Source: Bombyx mori
Lineage: Eukaryota; Arthropoda; Insecta; Lepidoptera; Bombycidae
Length of the DNA stretch: 64,000 nucleotides
Assembly: GCF_030269925.1 (NCBI RefSeq)
Contig: NC_085114.1
Location: forward strand, 15,146,001 to 15,210,000
Direction: 5' to 3'
Position numbers and translations under genes: made by a program. The notes beneath the pieces are model-generated. The model saw nothing but the letters and a program-made list of their open reading frames with translations, made no database searches and was not told the DNA's origin. This document shows, one piece after another, positions 10,555-21,708 of the stretch. The stretch's first letter is position 1, and each line of letters begins with the position of its first letter.

Positions 10555-10798
10555 TCTAATATATAAAATTCTCGTGTCACGATGTGCGTGATTGAACTCC
10601 TCCGAAACGGCTCAACCGATTTTGCATATCGGTCAGAGTAGAGAATCAATCAATTTGATCTCTCGCCCTTCAGATGGATTCGAGACTAGTTTAGATTTAC
10701 AAATCAGCGCGGCAGATGGCGTTGCAGTCGATATCTAGGTTATTTATCTTTCCTATCAATAATTTATAGGGCAAAACAACGTTTGCCGGGCCAGCTAG
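10555..10798 (+). mobile_element. Helitron-like element, family A
   Basis: Begins TCTAATATATAAAATTCTCG after A and ends GCCGGGCCAGCTAG before T. It has the same ends as 30613-31139. It sits 30 bp downstream of another Helitron-like copy. Confidence 0.7.
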
Positions 10799-11057
10799 TG
10801 ATTGTATAAATTATTAAAAGTCAAATTCGCACAAAATTCTGAATCTATTAAGCAGTTTAATATATTACTTCGGTCGATGCCTGGACTTATTATGTAAATA
10901 TATTAGTGGTGAGCCGCTTTTGAATATTCCGACCTTCTTAAAAGCGCTCGACCTGGATTGCTGCCAAAATACTTGTGGATCTGCCTCTTGTACTAGGAAT
11001 CGCAGATTTTATAGTTGTCAAAGTTAACTAACTTTTTTGGAGTTGATTTTTCGTGTC

Positions 11058-11380
11058 TTTATTTTTTTTATTGCTTAGATGGGTGGACGAGCTCACAGCC
11101 CACCTGTTGTTAAGTGGTTACTGGAGCCCATAGACATCTACAACGTAAATGCGCCACCCACCTTGAGATATAGGTCTAAGTATAGTTACAACGGCTGCCC
11201 CACCCTTCAAACCGAAACATATTACTGCTTCACGGCAGAAAATAGGCAGGGTAGTGGTACCTACCCTTGCGTACTCACAAGAGGTCCTACCACCAATAAT
11301 TACGCAAATTATAATTTTGCGTGTTTGATTTTTATTACACGATGTTATTCCTTCACCGTGGAAGTCAATCATGAACAGGT
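11058..11380 (-). repeat. Bm1 SINE, most of body
   Basis: Minus-oriented. It extends past the hairpin point into the CACGATGTTATTCC and GGAAGTCAATC blocks but lacks the tRNA-like head. It lies about 160 bp upstream of coding exon 2. Confidence 0.9.
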
Positions 11381-11542
11381 TAAGCCCGTGAGCCCGTGCG
11401 AAGTTGAAATAGACCCTTAGGTTCCCAGCGATTAGTTAGGAAAAAAACTGGGTCTAACTCTCAAATGGTCTGATGATGATGAATATTTCTTTGAACACAC
11501 ATGTTGGCACGTGACCTGTCGCAGTCTTGTCTGTGTTCTCAG

Positions 11543-11630
11543 GTTTCACGGACGTCCAGACATTGTTCCTGGCCTGCTTCGGGACCCTGCTGCCGCTGCT
11601 GGCGGTGCTCTTTGCTACGTTGGTCATCAG
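11543..11630 (+). CDS. Membrane protein, coding exon 2: transmembrane helix
   Basis: 88-nt exon with acceptor TTCTCAG|GT and donor ATCAG|GTGAGA. It completes Ser 205 and encodes residues 206-233 plus two bases of Arg 234. The product is a continuous hydrophobic segment (Leu 212 to Ile 233, with Gly 218 and Pro 222 inside) with Asp 208 and Gln 210 on the outer side and Arg 234 at the inner edge, so it reads as a single membrane-spanning helix, N-terminus outside. Phase in 1, phase out 2, matching both neighbours. The Met frames beginning at 11501 and 11511 read through the splice sites and should not be taken as genes. It is isolated by 7.7 kb and 10 kb introns. Confidence 0.85.
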
Positions 11631-11739
11631 GTGAGAATTACTTATGTAACCTTATTATTATTATTATTAATTTTATTCACGTGTGATGAACAGGTTGCTT
11701 TGTGGTTTATCTGGATGTTTATTATCTACATATGTGTAC

Positions 11740-11985
11740 CGGTGGTAGGACCTCTTGTGAGTCCGCACGGGCAGGTACCACCACCCTGCCTATTTTTGCC
11801 GTGAAGCAGTAATACGTTTCGGTTTGAAGGGTGGGACAGCCGTTGTAACTAACTATACTTGGGACCTTAGAACTTATATCTCAAGGTGGGTGGCGCATTT
11901 ACGTTGTAGATGTCCATGGGCTCCAGTAACCACTTAACACCAGGTGAGCTGTGAGCTCGTCCACCCATCTAAGCAATAAAAAGAA
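11740..11985 (+). repeat. Bm1 SINE, 3' part
   Basis: Starts at GGTGGTAGGACC and ends at CTAAGCAATAAAAAG. The head is missing. Confidence 0.92.
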
Positions 11986-11986
11986 A

Positions 11987-12115
11987 CACCTTCTTCTTCT
12001 TTGTCTCCATCTTATTAATCCTCTCTTTCTCTCATATCGTCTTTACATACTCTAACCATGTCTCCAGCGGTCGACCTCTTCCACCTCTACCTTGCACTAC
12101 CATATATTTAAACGT
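11987..12115 (-). mobile_element. RTE-like LINE 3' fragment
   Basis: The minus strand encodes a basic block resembling the RTE C-terminus (GRGGRGRPLETWLEYVKT), then a stop, then a tail rich in AGAAGAAG. It is short and degenerate. Confidence 0.5.
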
Positions 12116-12179
12116 ATATAAGTAATACATACTTATCTACATACTTAGCTAATCTCTGGTACCCCTAACACAGAAAATC

Positions 12180-12350
12180 CTAATTTGGGGCCGGATGACC
12201 GTGCGTGATTTTTTTCCAGTTATTATTACCAAGGGTATGTACCACCGTCATCTTAATTTCTGCATCAATCACGCACTATGATAAGACAGCTGCTGGACAA
12301 TACAATCGCTTAACATCAAGGGGCCCATGAGCTGAATTGCTTACCAACTC
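12180..12350 (+). repeat. Very degenerate Bm1-like sequence
   Basis: Scattered Bm1 landmarks remain in order (GGTATGTACCACCG, CACTATGATAAGACAG, CTTAACATCAAGGGGCCCATGAGCT). It is an old copy. Confidence 0.35.
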
Positions 12351-12358
12351 CAAAATAA

Positions 12359-12608
12359 TCTATACTCATATATAAATCTACAGTGGTTTTTACGGATGTT
12401 CCGTTATAACTACTGAACCATGCATCCGATTAACTTGAAACTTGGTATTCATGTAGAAAATACATGTACTTAATGGATAGGCTCATATTTATATGAGTGT
12501 TAGACTCCCTACACCAGTTGCGGGAGCGTCAATGATGAGAATCTTTGTGGGTGTGAGAAATAATAATGTTAATTTTAAATGCCTAGCGAAGCGGATAGGT
12601 ACAGCTAG
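12359..12608 (+). mobile_element. Helitron-like element, family C
   Basis: Begins TC after A and ends GGTACAGCTAG before T. Conserved blocks GGATGTTCCGTTATAACTAC and CTTAATGGATAGGCT are shared with 19924-20172 and 26089-26310. Confidence 0.7.
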
Positions 12609-13580
12609 TATTTTACAAGTTTGAGAACGAAAAAAAGTGCTTAAATAGCAAATCAGGCGCGAGAAAATTTTCCAGTTAATCGGACTTCTTCAAGTGCGTG
12701 AATATGGTGTTAAAGGATTCCGATGCATACAAGCGTACATACATACATACATACCAAGCTGATGAAAGCATGTTAAAAATGCTATTTGAAACTAAAAGTG
12801 AATACAAAGTACGTGTCCCCTAGACATTTCCTTAAATGAAAACCATGGTTGCAGTAGAATAATTGGCTTTCAAAATAACGAAAAATAATTTCCAAAATAG
12901 GCAGAACACATTCTGGATCCATCTCGTGTTCTTTTCATTATTAAGTAATATTATTCCATTTATTCTCATTGTATTATTACAAATGCGGCCGGCACTTAGC
13001 CGTTTCCTTTAGTAAAAACACTATAATTTATTCCTAACTACACTTTGATGTTTAAGTGCGGTACCTTAAAATATTATATGTCTGTGTGTGTGTTGAGAAT
13101 GACAGAAAAGTTACGTAATCGTTTTCAACCAGACTTTTTGTGTTTCGACACTCATGACTGAAGTCTTAAACCGATATATTTGTTTTTTCTTATTAATGAA
13201 AGGGCTGGAAATAAAATCATATATTAAAAAAGATATATTATTAATTTAATTATTAAAAAAATATATTAAGCTTAGCCTATCATGGAAATTTATTTATAAT
13301 TTTCGACCGAAAATACGATACCCTGGCACAGAGGCTTGTGACATCGTCTAATACGAAAGTTCCTATTTCTGCGTGTCTTTCAAGGTTACAGTGGTTAGTT
13401 TTTCAAGAAGCCAAACATCAATGAAGTCACTATAATTAGTTGTTACTAAATGATACATATTACTGTGGGATCTTCTATTCGCTTTGAGCTAATGAAACAG
13501 TTGATGACTTCACACAAACTTGATTTTTTATTCAGTCTTTCTTATTACAAGTAAATAACATAATAATAAAAAATAAAGTA

Positions 13581-14757
13581 CCGGTAAAATGGGGCGATTA
13601 GGGATTGAGAGGCGAATCGGGAAAAAACCGGGAAAATCTTTCGATGCTCAATTTAAGTTTTATATTCGTTGCAAAATCTTCCATTTTTTGTAGTTTAATA
13701 GTAGAATGTTGAAAGTTCACAAAACAACTCTGAACATGCATGATAATAGCTGCTAACTTATAAAAAATCGCGTTTCAAATTAACTTCCTGTGGTGGTAAT
13801 TATTTTAGTGCTAGAAACTTTGCTCTCTTTGATTTATTTGATAATAATAGAAGACGACTATGATTTATAAACGTTATTTAGTGTTTGAACCAGCATATAT
13901 ATTAAAGGTAAGTCTCAGTTGTTATTGGTTTTAATGTATTTGATTAAATAAAAATACATGTAAAAATCTGTTGTTTTTGGGGATATTGGGGACGTCTTAG
14001 GTACAAATAACAACGAAAAAGAGGTCAATTGGGATGAGAATACGTGAAATGGAAACGACCTAAGTATAAATAGGTACAGGTTTGTAGGGTTGTCTATGTA
14101 GTTATAACAATATTTTTTAAATTTGTTGGTAAAAATCTGGTTTATTCAAAGCGAAATTGGGAATAAGTCTTTAGTTGAAATAGATAAGCAATTTAATATA
14201 AGCAAGTCGATTTTGCAGAGACATGTAACAAGATCAATGAAATCTCAAGGTGGACAAAAGTGTCTAAGTAATACATAATAAAATATTTAATATTTGTTCA
14301 GAGTGGGGGTATTCATCTGATTAATCCATGGAATAACCGACACACCTAATCTCTTAACCCAGATAGAAATATCAGCACTGTCGATTGCACCTATAATTGA
14401 GGTGATGTCTGCCATGTACTTTTGTCAGTTTTTCAATTTTTTTTATTGATGATCACTTTGTTGGTGCAACTAAATAAATAAATAAATTAAAACTATATAT
14501 AAAAATAAAAGTAGTGCCAACCCTAGCAAATTTCTCATTTCGTCCCAATTAACCGCAATTTTCGGGTAAATAGGGATTACACCTATTTTTGCATTTTTTG
14601 CTTAAACTGGAATGCTAGTTGCATAATTTTAAATTAGACAACAAAGATGCCCCCAAGACTCAATCATTTTGATCCTGATATATCATTATATACATCAACA
14701 ACTACCTTAAAATTGCTCATAAAGTTGGAATTTGTCCCTAATCGCCCCATTTTACGG
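13581..14757 (+). mobile_element. Pogo-like DNA transposon remnant (1.18 kb)
   Basis: Terminal inverted repeats: left CCGGTAAAATGGGGCGATTA, right the complement of CCGTAAAATGGGGCGATTAGG (one base missing), flanked by TA on both sides (13579-13580 and 14758-14759). Inside, at about 14140-14277 on the + strand, a frame encodes an HTH of the psq/CENP-B type (FNISKSILQRHVTRSMKSQG, followed by a Gly-Gln-Lys turn) that stops soon after. A TA duplication plus this HTH points to the pogo branch of Tc1/mariner. The catalytic core is missing, so it cannot move on its own. Confidence 0.65.
14140..14277 (+). pseudogene. Transposase HTH fragment (psq/CENP-B type)
   Basis: About 45 codons, matching the DNA-binding end of a pogo-type transposase. 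The invariant-looking ISKS...LQRHV core is intact. It is followed by TAA and no downstream catalytic domain. It is a transposon relic, not a host gene. Confidence 0.5.
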
Positions 14758-15248
14758 TATATAAAAGTCTTTCGTCTTCAGAGTTACACTACCCTCATTC
14801 CTCCTCTGCTTAAAAATAAAACGATGTGTCCAACATTCATTCGCCGTCTTTCTTACCTCGTAACACGACATCTCCCATCTCTCTCACTCAGTCATGCTTC
14901 ATATTTCATTATCTTTCATTAATCCATACATTCCGTTCTTAAATTACTAAATATTATGTGTAACATATTTCAACGAGGATTCCATCCAGTGATGTCGAAA
15001 GCCAATAGATCCGTACCCACGTAACTTTTATTAATATTTACGGGTATTCCGTAAATATTGACGAGGGTTTCCTGTCGTTACGACTTTGGACTCAATCGTG
15101 TTGGAAATATAAAAGTTTTTCGGGTGACAGATCAATTATTAAAGTCACGGTCGTGTGAGGAAATTTGATGTTTGCCCCGAGCAGTCCACCTCCTTTGAAT
15201 ATTCACAGTTACAGAGAAACATTATACGACTGGAAAGTTTATTTTAGT

Positions 15249-15699
15249 CGTCGTGGCCTAAAGGATAAGACGTCCGGTGCATTCGTGTGTAGCGATGCAC
15301 CGGTGTTCGAATCCCGCAGGCGGGTACCAATTTTTCTAATGAAATACGTACTCAACAAATGTTCACGATTGACTTCCACGGTGAAGGAATAACATCGTGT
15401 AATAAAAATCAAACCCGCAAAATTATAATTTGCGTAATCACTGGTGGTAGGACCTCTTGGGAGTCCGCACGGGTAGGTACCACCACCCCGCCTATTTCCG
15501 CCGTGAAGCAGTAATGCGTTTCGGTTCGAAGGGTGGGGTAGCCGTTGTCACTATACTGAGACCTTAGAACTTATATCTCAAGGTGGGTGGCGCATTTACG
15601 TTGTAGATGTCTATGGGCTCCAGTAACCACTTAACACCAGGTGGGCTGTGAGCTCGTCCACCCAACTAAGCAATTAAAAAAAAAAAAAAAAAAAAAAAA
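15249..15699 (+). repeat. Bm1 SINE, full length
   Basis: The best reference copy here. tRNA-like head GTCGTCGTGGCCTAAAGGAT, B box GGTGTTCGAATCCC at about 15302, central block, hairpin region, 3' tail, and a long A-run of more than 20. A pol III promoter of this kind is internal (A and B boxes in the head). Confidence 0.95.
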
Positions 15700-15930
15700 G
15701 TCAAATAGTGGTTCCCACTGCCCTTGTTTCGTTGTTACAAATAATACAATATTGAACATTTTACGGTGAAGTTACCATTATTCTGCTGTGCTTTTGCCGC
15801 GAAATAATCATTCCGGTCCGAAGGAAGTTCCTTTTGCTAATGGAATCAAGCAAATAAATAAACGTTCCATATTTTGATAGGATTTTCTGTCATATGATGA
15901 GTACCAGAAAGACGTATTCATATAAGATTA

Positions 15931-17062
15931 TATTTAGTCTAGCCATAAATACTGTTACAATAAAGAATATAAAAAAAATCTATGTCTATCTATAAATCTA
16001 TTCTATGGCAAATAACATTTATTACTTTTACAGTGTGTTAGTTTAATACATAAATATAAAACCAATTTAAAGTATAAAAAGATTATTGGAAGTGGTCTCC
16101 ATTGGCTGCAATACAGTCCTTTAAACGTTGTGGCCAGTTATCAATAGAAGCACGCACTCTTTCCATGAGAAAAATTTTCACTGCCAATCGTACGGATTGT
16201 TTTAGGGACTCCAAATTATCATGGCGTTTAGAGCAAGCCGTACTCTCTAAAACTGACCATAAATCATAATTCAGCGGATTAAGATCGGGACTAGAAGACG
16301 GCCAATCTTCAGCTCTGATGAAGTCCGAAACGTTCGTTTCCAAACAAGACTGCGTAGACCGAGCTTTATGACCTGGCGCCGAGTCTTGCTGGAAGAACCA
16401 TTCTTGATTATTGAACATGGTGTTGTTAAGGGGCTTCACTACCTTCTCAAGAATGGTATCTTGATATACTTGTGCTGATGTTTTGATATCTTTTTCATAA
16501 AAGTATGGCTCAGTCACTCCTTCATAGCTAATACCCCACCAAATCATCACTGAAGTCGGATAGTGACCACGTACGTCTCTTATAGGCTGCAAGTCCTAAG
16601 TCATCTTTTAAAATACGCAACATGGTTCTAGGTGCTATCTTCATCTCTCGAGATAAAATCTTTTACTTTCGGACAGGATTTCTTCGAATTCTTTCCCTTA
16701 CTGCTTTGACCACCTTTTTCGTACGAACACTACGTGGACGGCCAGATCTTTTTCTGTCACAAACAGAAGATGTCTCATTGCACCTATTAATAGTCCGGTA
16801 CACAAATATTTTACTAATACCAAACGTATGCAGAGTTTTAAAAATTGCATTTGGCTCCATACCGACTTTGTGTAATGCAATCACAGCGATTCGGTTCTCT
16901 TTGTCACCCCACTCCATTTTAATATCGCAAAATATTGTACAATGTATTGGCGCCGAAATGAGAAAACTCAATGAGCAATCATATAAAAATGACAGATTCC
17001 AAATTCAAATGTAATATTTTGTTTATTTTTAATTGTAACAGTATTTATGGCCAGACTAAGTA
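15931..17062 (-). mobile_element. Mariner-family element of the DD37D (maT) type, internally deleted
   Basis: 31-bp terminal inverted repeats at 15931-15961 and 17032-17062 (core AGTCTGGCCATAAATACTGT, two mismatches on the left). TA lies outside each end. At 1132 bp it is shorter than the usual ~1.3 kb of such elements. The transposase on the minus strand is broken (see next entry). Confidence 0.85.
16083..16971 (-). pseudogene. Defective DD37D mariner transposase
   Basis: Read from 16971 downward, the N-terminal part has a helix-turn-helix region and the linker RKRSGRPRSVRTKKVVKAV. The frame then shifts near 16660 and continues (SREMKIAPRTMLRILKDDLG) to about 16580. There it joins directly to a segment starting VRGHYPTSVMIWWG in another frame (16592-16083). 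About 70 residues that would contain the first catalytic Asp are missing. The second Asp is present in WFFQQDSAPGH. At the third site, 37 residues further on, the motif reads SPDLNPLNYDLW with Asn where this family has Asp. Two of three catalytic residues are therefore lost. Family assignment rests on spacing and motifs. Confidence 0.8.
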
Positions 17063-17849
17063 TATGTCATTCAGTCTGAAGACTAGAACAAAAAACACGC
17101 AGAGATATCGAATACTAAATATTTCAACAAATTGACTGAATCCAAGTGGTCTAGTCCACTGAGGTTAAGTTGTCACTGCCATGAGAATAACTCATGGCTC
17201 AAGTTGGACAATAATAGCATGCACTACTCGCTCAATAAGTAAATTGATCAATTACAACTCAAGATTAAGCTTATATTTTATGTACTCCTTTTGTTCTCAT
17301 TTTGGTTTTCAATATATCCAACGTAAAAATATTATAAAACTCGTTATCAGTTCGACAAAAAGGTATCGATATTATAAAGACTTGTCAATGGATATTAAAT
17401 TAGTGTTTGCAAATTTTTCTTTTCATGAAATAAATAACTCTTTTACAGAGCAACAACTTTATTTTTGTTTTGTTTCAACAAACACATAACATATATTAAC
17501 ATATTACATATATATAAAACAAAAGGTAGATACGAGTGTCGAACTTCCGTTGATTCTATCCTGTGAGCCCTAATCTTTTCTAATAAAACTATTCCTCTAT
17601 ACGTACAAAGAGCTCAAGCGCGCCGTAAGCCTCGCAATACTTCTCCTTATTCACGGTTCGTATTGTAAAAGGATTTCATAAAGGAATATCGCGGCACAAT
17701 ACGACCAAGGGCGCAGGATATGAGCTTACGGGATACAGCATAGAAATTCTAGACGTTTCTATTGATATATGAATAGAGCATTTCGTTTGAGTTAAAGGCG
17801 AGCCGGTGTGTTTTGGTTTCGAGCGTCACACAGCCTATTCCATTTGGAC

Positions 17850-17935
17850 TTTAACCTCATATCTCAAGGTATGTGGCATTTATATCAGCTGACCCTGAGT
17901 TCGTCCCATCTCTAATAAAGAAAAGCCTGTATTGC
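17850..17935 (+). repeat. Degenerate Bm1 tail
   Basis: Recognisable CATATCTCAAGGTATGTGGC and GAGTTCGTCCCATCTCTAAT with most of the copy lost. Confidence 0.5.
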
Positions 17936-18762
17936 GCTAACGAATTTTTCAAGATGAGCTTGCATATATTATTATGTATGTACTATGTAAGCATGTATAC
18001 ACTTGTGCTGCACATTGCTATGTGCAATTTTTGAGGTTTTTACTTTGTGACCTTTTCGTGTAGTTCACAGGCCTATCTACCGTATAAAAAAAACTGTTAT
18101 GTGTCTATAGCTTTAATATTTATCTATAGCTTTCATTTGATATAGTTCTTAAAAATCACCTTCATATAAAATTTTATACGAAAATGTTTTTACTCGTTAA
18201 TTCAAAATAGAGGTTTTGCACATAGCAGATTTTGGTTTGATAGCGACGATTCTCCGCGGTGAAGATAGGTAAGATACCTGAACCGTGCTCTAACAATAAA
18301 GGTGTAAGTTCAAAGTTGCACAATGCGAACCAGACTATGCCGCCGCGCCGGTTATCCGGCTCATTCAGCCGTTATACCGGGGACAGTCATTTGTCGTACA
18401 CAGACAGCTACTGTTATAACGATGTCGTATAGAGAAATGTTTGTGGCCTGACTGATAACACGATAGCTATAATCGAAATACGAGTATGATATTGTTTGTT
18501 ATTCATTTTGAATTTAGACAAGCGGCGTATCGGAATGATTGACTCAGCGGTGGAGTAGTTAGGGTCCCAAACAGTAGGGCCGTCTGCCGTAACATGGCAG
18601 CATATATTGAATGAAAGAAATATAAAAAAATACTTGAATTTTCTGTATACTATACTAGTAAACAGCAACTTTATAGATAACGACCTAATATTATCGAAAA
18701 CCATTTTAGTGTCTATAGAAAACATACATTCATAAAACGACATTTATATCAAAATTGTTATC

Positions 18763-18890
18763 TGTTATGCCAGTGTTAGTAACGTCATCTGTCATCCAAT
18801 AGCAAAATACGGATAACAAAACAACTAGTACTGTCGGGAACCTTCAAGAAGTGTAACGCCATCTATTGTCAAATAGCGAAAACGGGTTTC
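18763..18890 (-). mobile_element. Divergent LTR fragment
   Basis: Its reverse complement follows the 3' half of the solo LTRs at 29674-30505 and 39838-40182 in order: a GATGGCGTTAC block, a spacer, a second GATGACGTTAC block, ending in ATAACA. It is much older than those copies. Confidence 0.5.
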
Positions 18891-19064
18891 GGAAAAACTC
18901 GGAAATGCTCTCGGTAAATGCAGACATGTCGTGTAAACTAGGAAAGCGATGCAGAAATGACATTAAGGCGGTGACTAAACAGTTCTACTCGAAGGGAATT
19001 GCAAATTGTGAAGTGTAAGCTTGGGCGTGAATGTTTTATTTATCTCGAACCACAGCGCGTAGCA

Positions 19065-19481
19065 TCTATATTAATACGTGAAGCAAAAACTTTGTATCCC
19101 TTTTTACGAAAATTGCGCGAACGGAGTAGTATGAAATTTTCCACACTCATAGAGAATACAGAGAAGAAGTGAAGAATCCTAATAATTTTTTTAAATAATG
19201 CATAATAGATACCTTGAGTCAATAAAGAAAACATTACACACACTACATACCATGTATTTGACGCACACAGGCATGCATACTATTTATTGTCAAACTTTTG
19301 TTCTTGACGTCTGTTGTCAAATTGAGAATAGATTAAATAATGTTTGTCTTTGTTAATATTTTTTATAGTGTAGTCTTGGCGAAATTTAAGATTATAGAAA
19401 TATAAAATACTATTATAATAGTGTACAAACTTACAATTCCAATTAATTATAGTCGAATTTCGACTACTGCGGGACCTCTAG
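19065..19481 (+). mobile_element. Helitron-like element, family B
   Basis: Begins TCTATATTAATACGTGAAGC after A. Near the 3' end is the hairpin AGTCGAATTTCGACT, then CTGCGGGACCT and CTAG before T. This is a textbook Helitron 3' end. It has no coding capacity, so it is non-autonomous. Confidence 0.8.
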
Positions 19482-19923
19482 TTGCTATAGATGTACATAT
19501 GTTGCAATCAATGACATTTGTGTTTAAAATACCTTCGACTCACAAGTAGCTATGTTTTAAAACAACTTGCCAGCCGCTTCCATTTATTCAAATTTGTGTT
19601 CATCTTCTCCGAAAGCAGTAACGGTTGGAGCGTCACAAATATGATTCGGTATCGGATTTGCGCGATTCGCTCATCAGATCAAAGATATAAAAAATAGGGC
19701 ACTTTATTGGTTTACAAATTGGTTTACGTTGCTTCCTCTTTGGCTGTCACATTTGGTAGAGTTGTTTTGAAGTTATTTCTTACTCGCACATTGTGGTAAC
19801 TCTTTACCAGATCTGAAACTAGATTAGATGTTTATCGGTAGGAGTTTCGTGTTCAGAATTTCTTTATTTATTTATTATGGCAATTGTCTTCTAGCGTTGC
19901 CAGTGTCGAGTCTATACTAATCT

Positions 19924-20172
19924 TCTATACTAATGTATAAATCTAGAGTGGTTTTGCGGATGTTCCGTTATAACTAATGAACCATGCATCCGATTGACTT
20001 GGAACTTGGTATCCATGTAGAAAATACATGTACTTAATGGATAGGCTAATATTTATATGAGTGTTGGACTCCCTACACCAGTTGCAGAGGTGTGAATGAT
20101 GAGAATCTTTGTGGGGGTGAGAAATAATAATGTTAATTTTAAATGCCCAGCCAAGCGGACGGGTACAGCCAA
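19924..20172 (+). mobile_element. Helitron-like element, family C
   Basis: Same 5' end and body as 12359-12608. The terminal CTAG is degraded to CCAA. Confidence 0.65.
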
Positions 20173-20660
20173 TTAAATAAAAAAATATGTATTTATTAAG
20201 TATGTACATATTCTGTTACATGTATGAAATGGGATATGAAACGAAATGTGATGAAATTGATTTATTTGAGATTTTAATCATTTCATGCAATTATGTATAT
20301 GCCGCCAATAAATCTATTCTGTCAATGATGAAAGTAAATGAAAAGGTTTTTTGTTCGGTTTGTCCATCGACAGGTATAAAGAAAATAGGTCATACAGCCA
20401 AATCTTTCTTATAAAGACCGAAGTAATGTCTGTTGTATGAAAAAGGAAATGGAATTGGATTGAAATGAAATAATCGAATATGAAATGAAGTGGTTAGAAT
20501 TAAATAAGGTAAGACAATACCGTACGCATTGCATGAGATTAAATGTAATGTTTTTTCAATAAAATGCTGAGAAGTCACTAAAAGTTCAATGGACTTTTTG
20601 GAAGAACCCGAGAAGATTTTTTCAGCGATTTCTTTCATTTTTCCACTCTGGTACACTTGA

Positions 20661-20781
20661 TTTTTTTTTCTTAGATTAGTGGACGAGCTCACAGCCCACC
20701 TGGTGCTAAGTGGTTACTGGAGCCCCTAGGGATTTACAACGCAAAAGCGCCACCCACCTTGAGATATAAGTTCTAAGGTCT
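20661..20781 (-). repeat. Bm1 SINE tail fragment
   Basis: Minus-oriented. Only the tail and the GATATAAGTTCTAAGGTCT block remain. Confidence 0.85.
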
Positions 20782-21269
20782 GCTTCGGCGTGATATCAAA
20801 CATCAGACTATGAGGTCATCTCTGCTAAAGAAATTTTGTACCCCTCGTGGAAAATACGTTTCATGACCCAGCGGCGTAATGGTCTTTATAGGCATAATCA
20901 TTTGAGACATATTTTTAACGTCAAAAAGGGAAACAGACCGGCCTGTCTAAAGGAGTAGTTAATTTAATATTATGATAGTACAGGTAAAATATGCGGGATA
21001 AGTGACCGTTGTTATTCCAATAACCTGACCCTTCGAGCCTTTACACAAACACCAGACAATAATAGGTTACGTAACTGATAAAAGGGATGCGTGAAAATGT
21101 AAGTTTATTTTATGTTAAAACGATACTTGTGAGGAAAAGCATCGCAACTCACTTTACGCTTCATATAAGTTACAATTATGATATTCTTGTATAACAAAGA
21201 AACCTCACAAGGGCTAGACGAATAATAAACAGAAATTGGGATTGCTTAAATATTTAATTGTACTCTTGT

Positions 21270-21449
21270 GAGGCCTCTTGTGAGTCCGGACGGGTAGGTA
21301 CCACCGCCTTGCCTATTTTTGCAGTGAAGCAGTAATGCGTTTCGGTTTGAAGGGTGGGGCAGCCGTTGTAACTATGTCTATGGGCTCCAGTAACCACTTA
21401 ACATCAGGTGGGCTGTGAGATCGTCACCCATCTAAGCAATAAAAAAAAA
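21270..21449 (+). repeat. Bm1 SINE with internal deletion
   Basis: It jumps from GTTGTAACTAT directly to GTCTATGGGCTCC, losing about 60 bases, and ends in AGCAATAAAAAAAAA. Confidence 0.88.
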
Positions 21450-21585
21450 TATCTACCACCGGATCGGAAACGCGACCTACTGAGAAGATCCGGCGAGAAA
21501 CTCAGTGGGCTTTGTCTGTGGGTTAATTCACTCGTTGAGCCCTTCGTCGCTAGCGACGGGTTCGATGAGAACGATGACCGGTCAA
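21450..21585 (+). repeat. Dispersed repeat X, copy 1
   Basis: Core GAGAAGATCCGGCGAGAAAC shared with copies at 39026-39262 (minus), 44105-44386 and 59700-59890. It directly abuts the Bm1 A-tail. I do not know the family. The 44.1-kb copy behaves as a retroposon. Confidence 0.7.
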
Positions 21586-21708
21586 TTATGCACTTCATTT
21601 CCAAGAGTACTGATCATCCGTATAGACATTTTGAGATATATGAACTGGGCATCGTACAGGAACCGAGATGGTAATAAAGAAGTATTTACTTTTACTTGTC
21701 TCTTCCAG

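Larger units (their letters stand above)
3816..11542 (+). other. Intron 1 of host gene (7.7 kb)
   Basis: GT at 3816 and AG at 11541-11542. The repeats inside are listed separately. Stretches where I see nothing nameable: 4346-5734, 5933-6410, 6674-7261, 7413-7672, 7967-8468, 8891-9208 and 10799-11057, all A+T-rich. 9925-10110 is a GC-richer patch listed on its own. Confidence 0.8.
11631..21708 (+). other. Intron 2 of host gene (10.1 kb)
   Basis: GT at 11631 and AG at 21707-21708. The repeats inside are listed separately. I see nothing nameable in 12609-13580 (apart from a (CATA)n run near 12736), 14758-15248, 15700-15930, 17065-17849, 17936-18762, 18891-19064, 19482-19923, 20173-20660 and 20782-21269. 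A (TTA)n run lies at about 11651-11672. Confidence 0.8.

Noticed and set aside
11501..11804. Open frames of 61 and 97 codons overlapping the transmembrane exon
   Set aside because: They run through both splice sites in other frames. Phase continuity supports the 88-nt exon instead.
14647..14922. 91-codon + strand frame
   Set aside because: It crosses the right end of the pogo-like element and has skewed composition, so it is chance.
15249..15320. tRNA-like sequence with A and B boxes
   Set aside because: It is the tRNA-derived head of a Bm1 SINE. The cloverleaf is incomplete, and the same sequence heads the other full-length Bm1 copies.
16622..17014. 130-codon + strand frame
   Set aside because: It is antisense to the mariner transposase, whose minus-strand motifs are clear.
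20390..20692. 100-codon minus-strand frame
   Set aside because: It starts inside a Bm1 tail, is low-complexity, and has no recognisable protein pattern.
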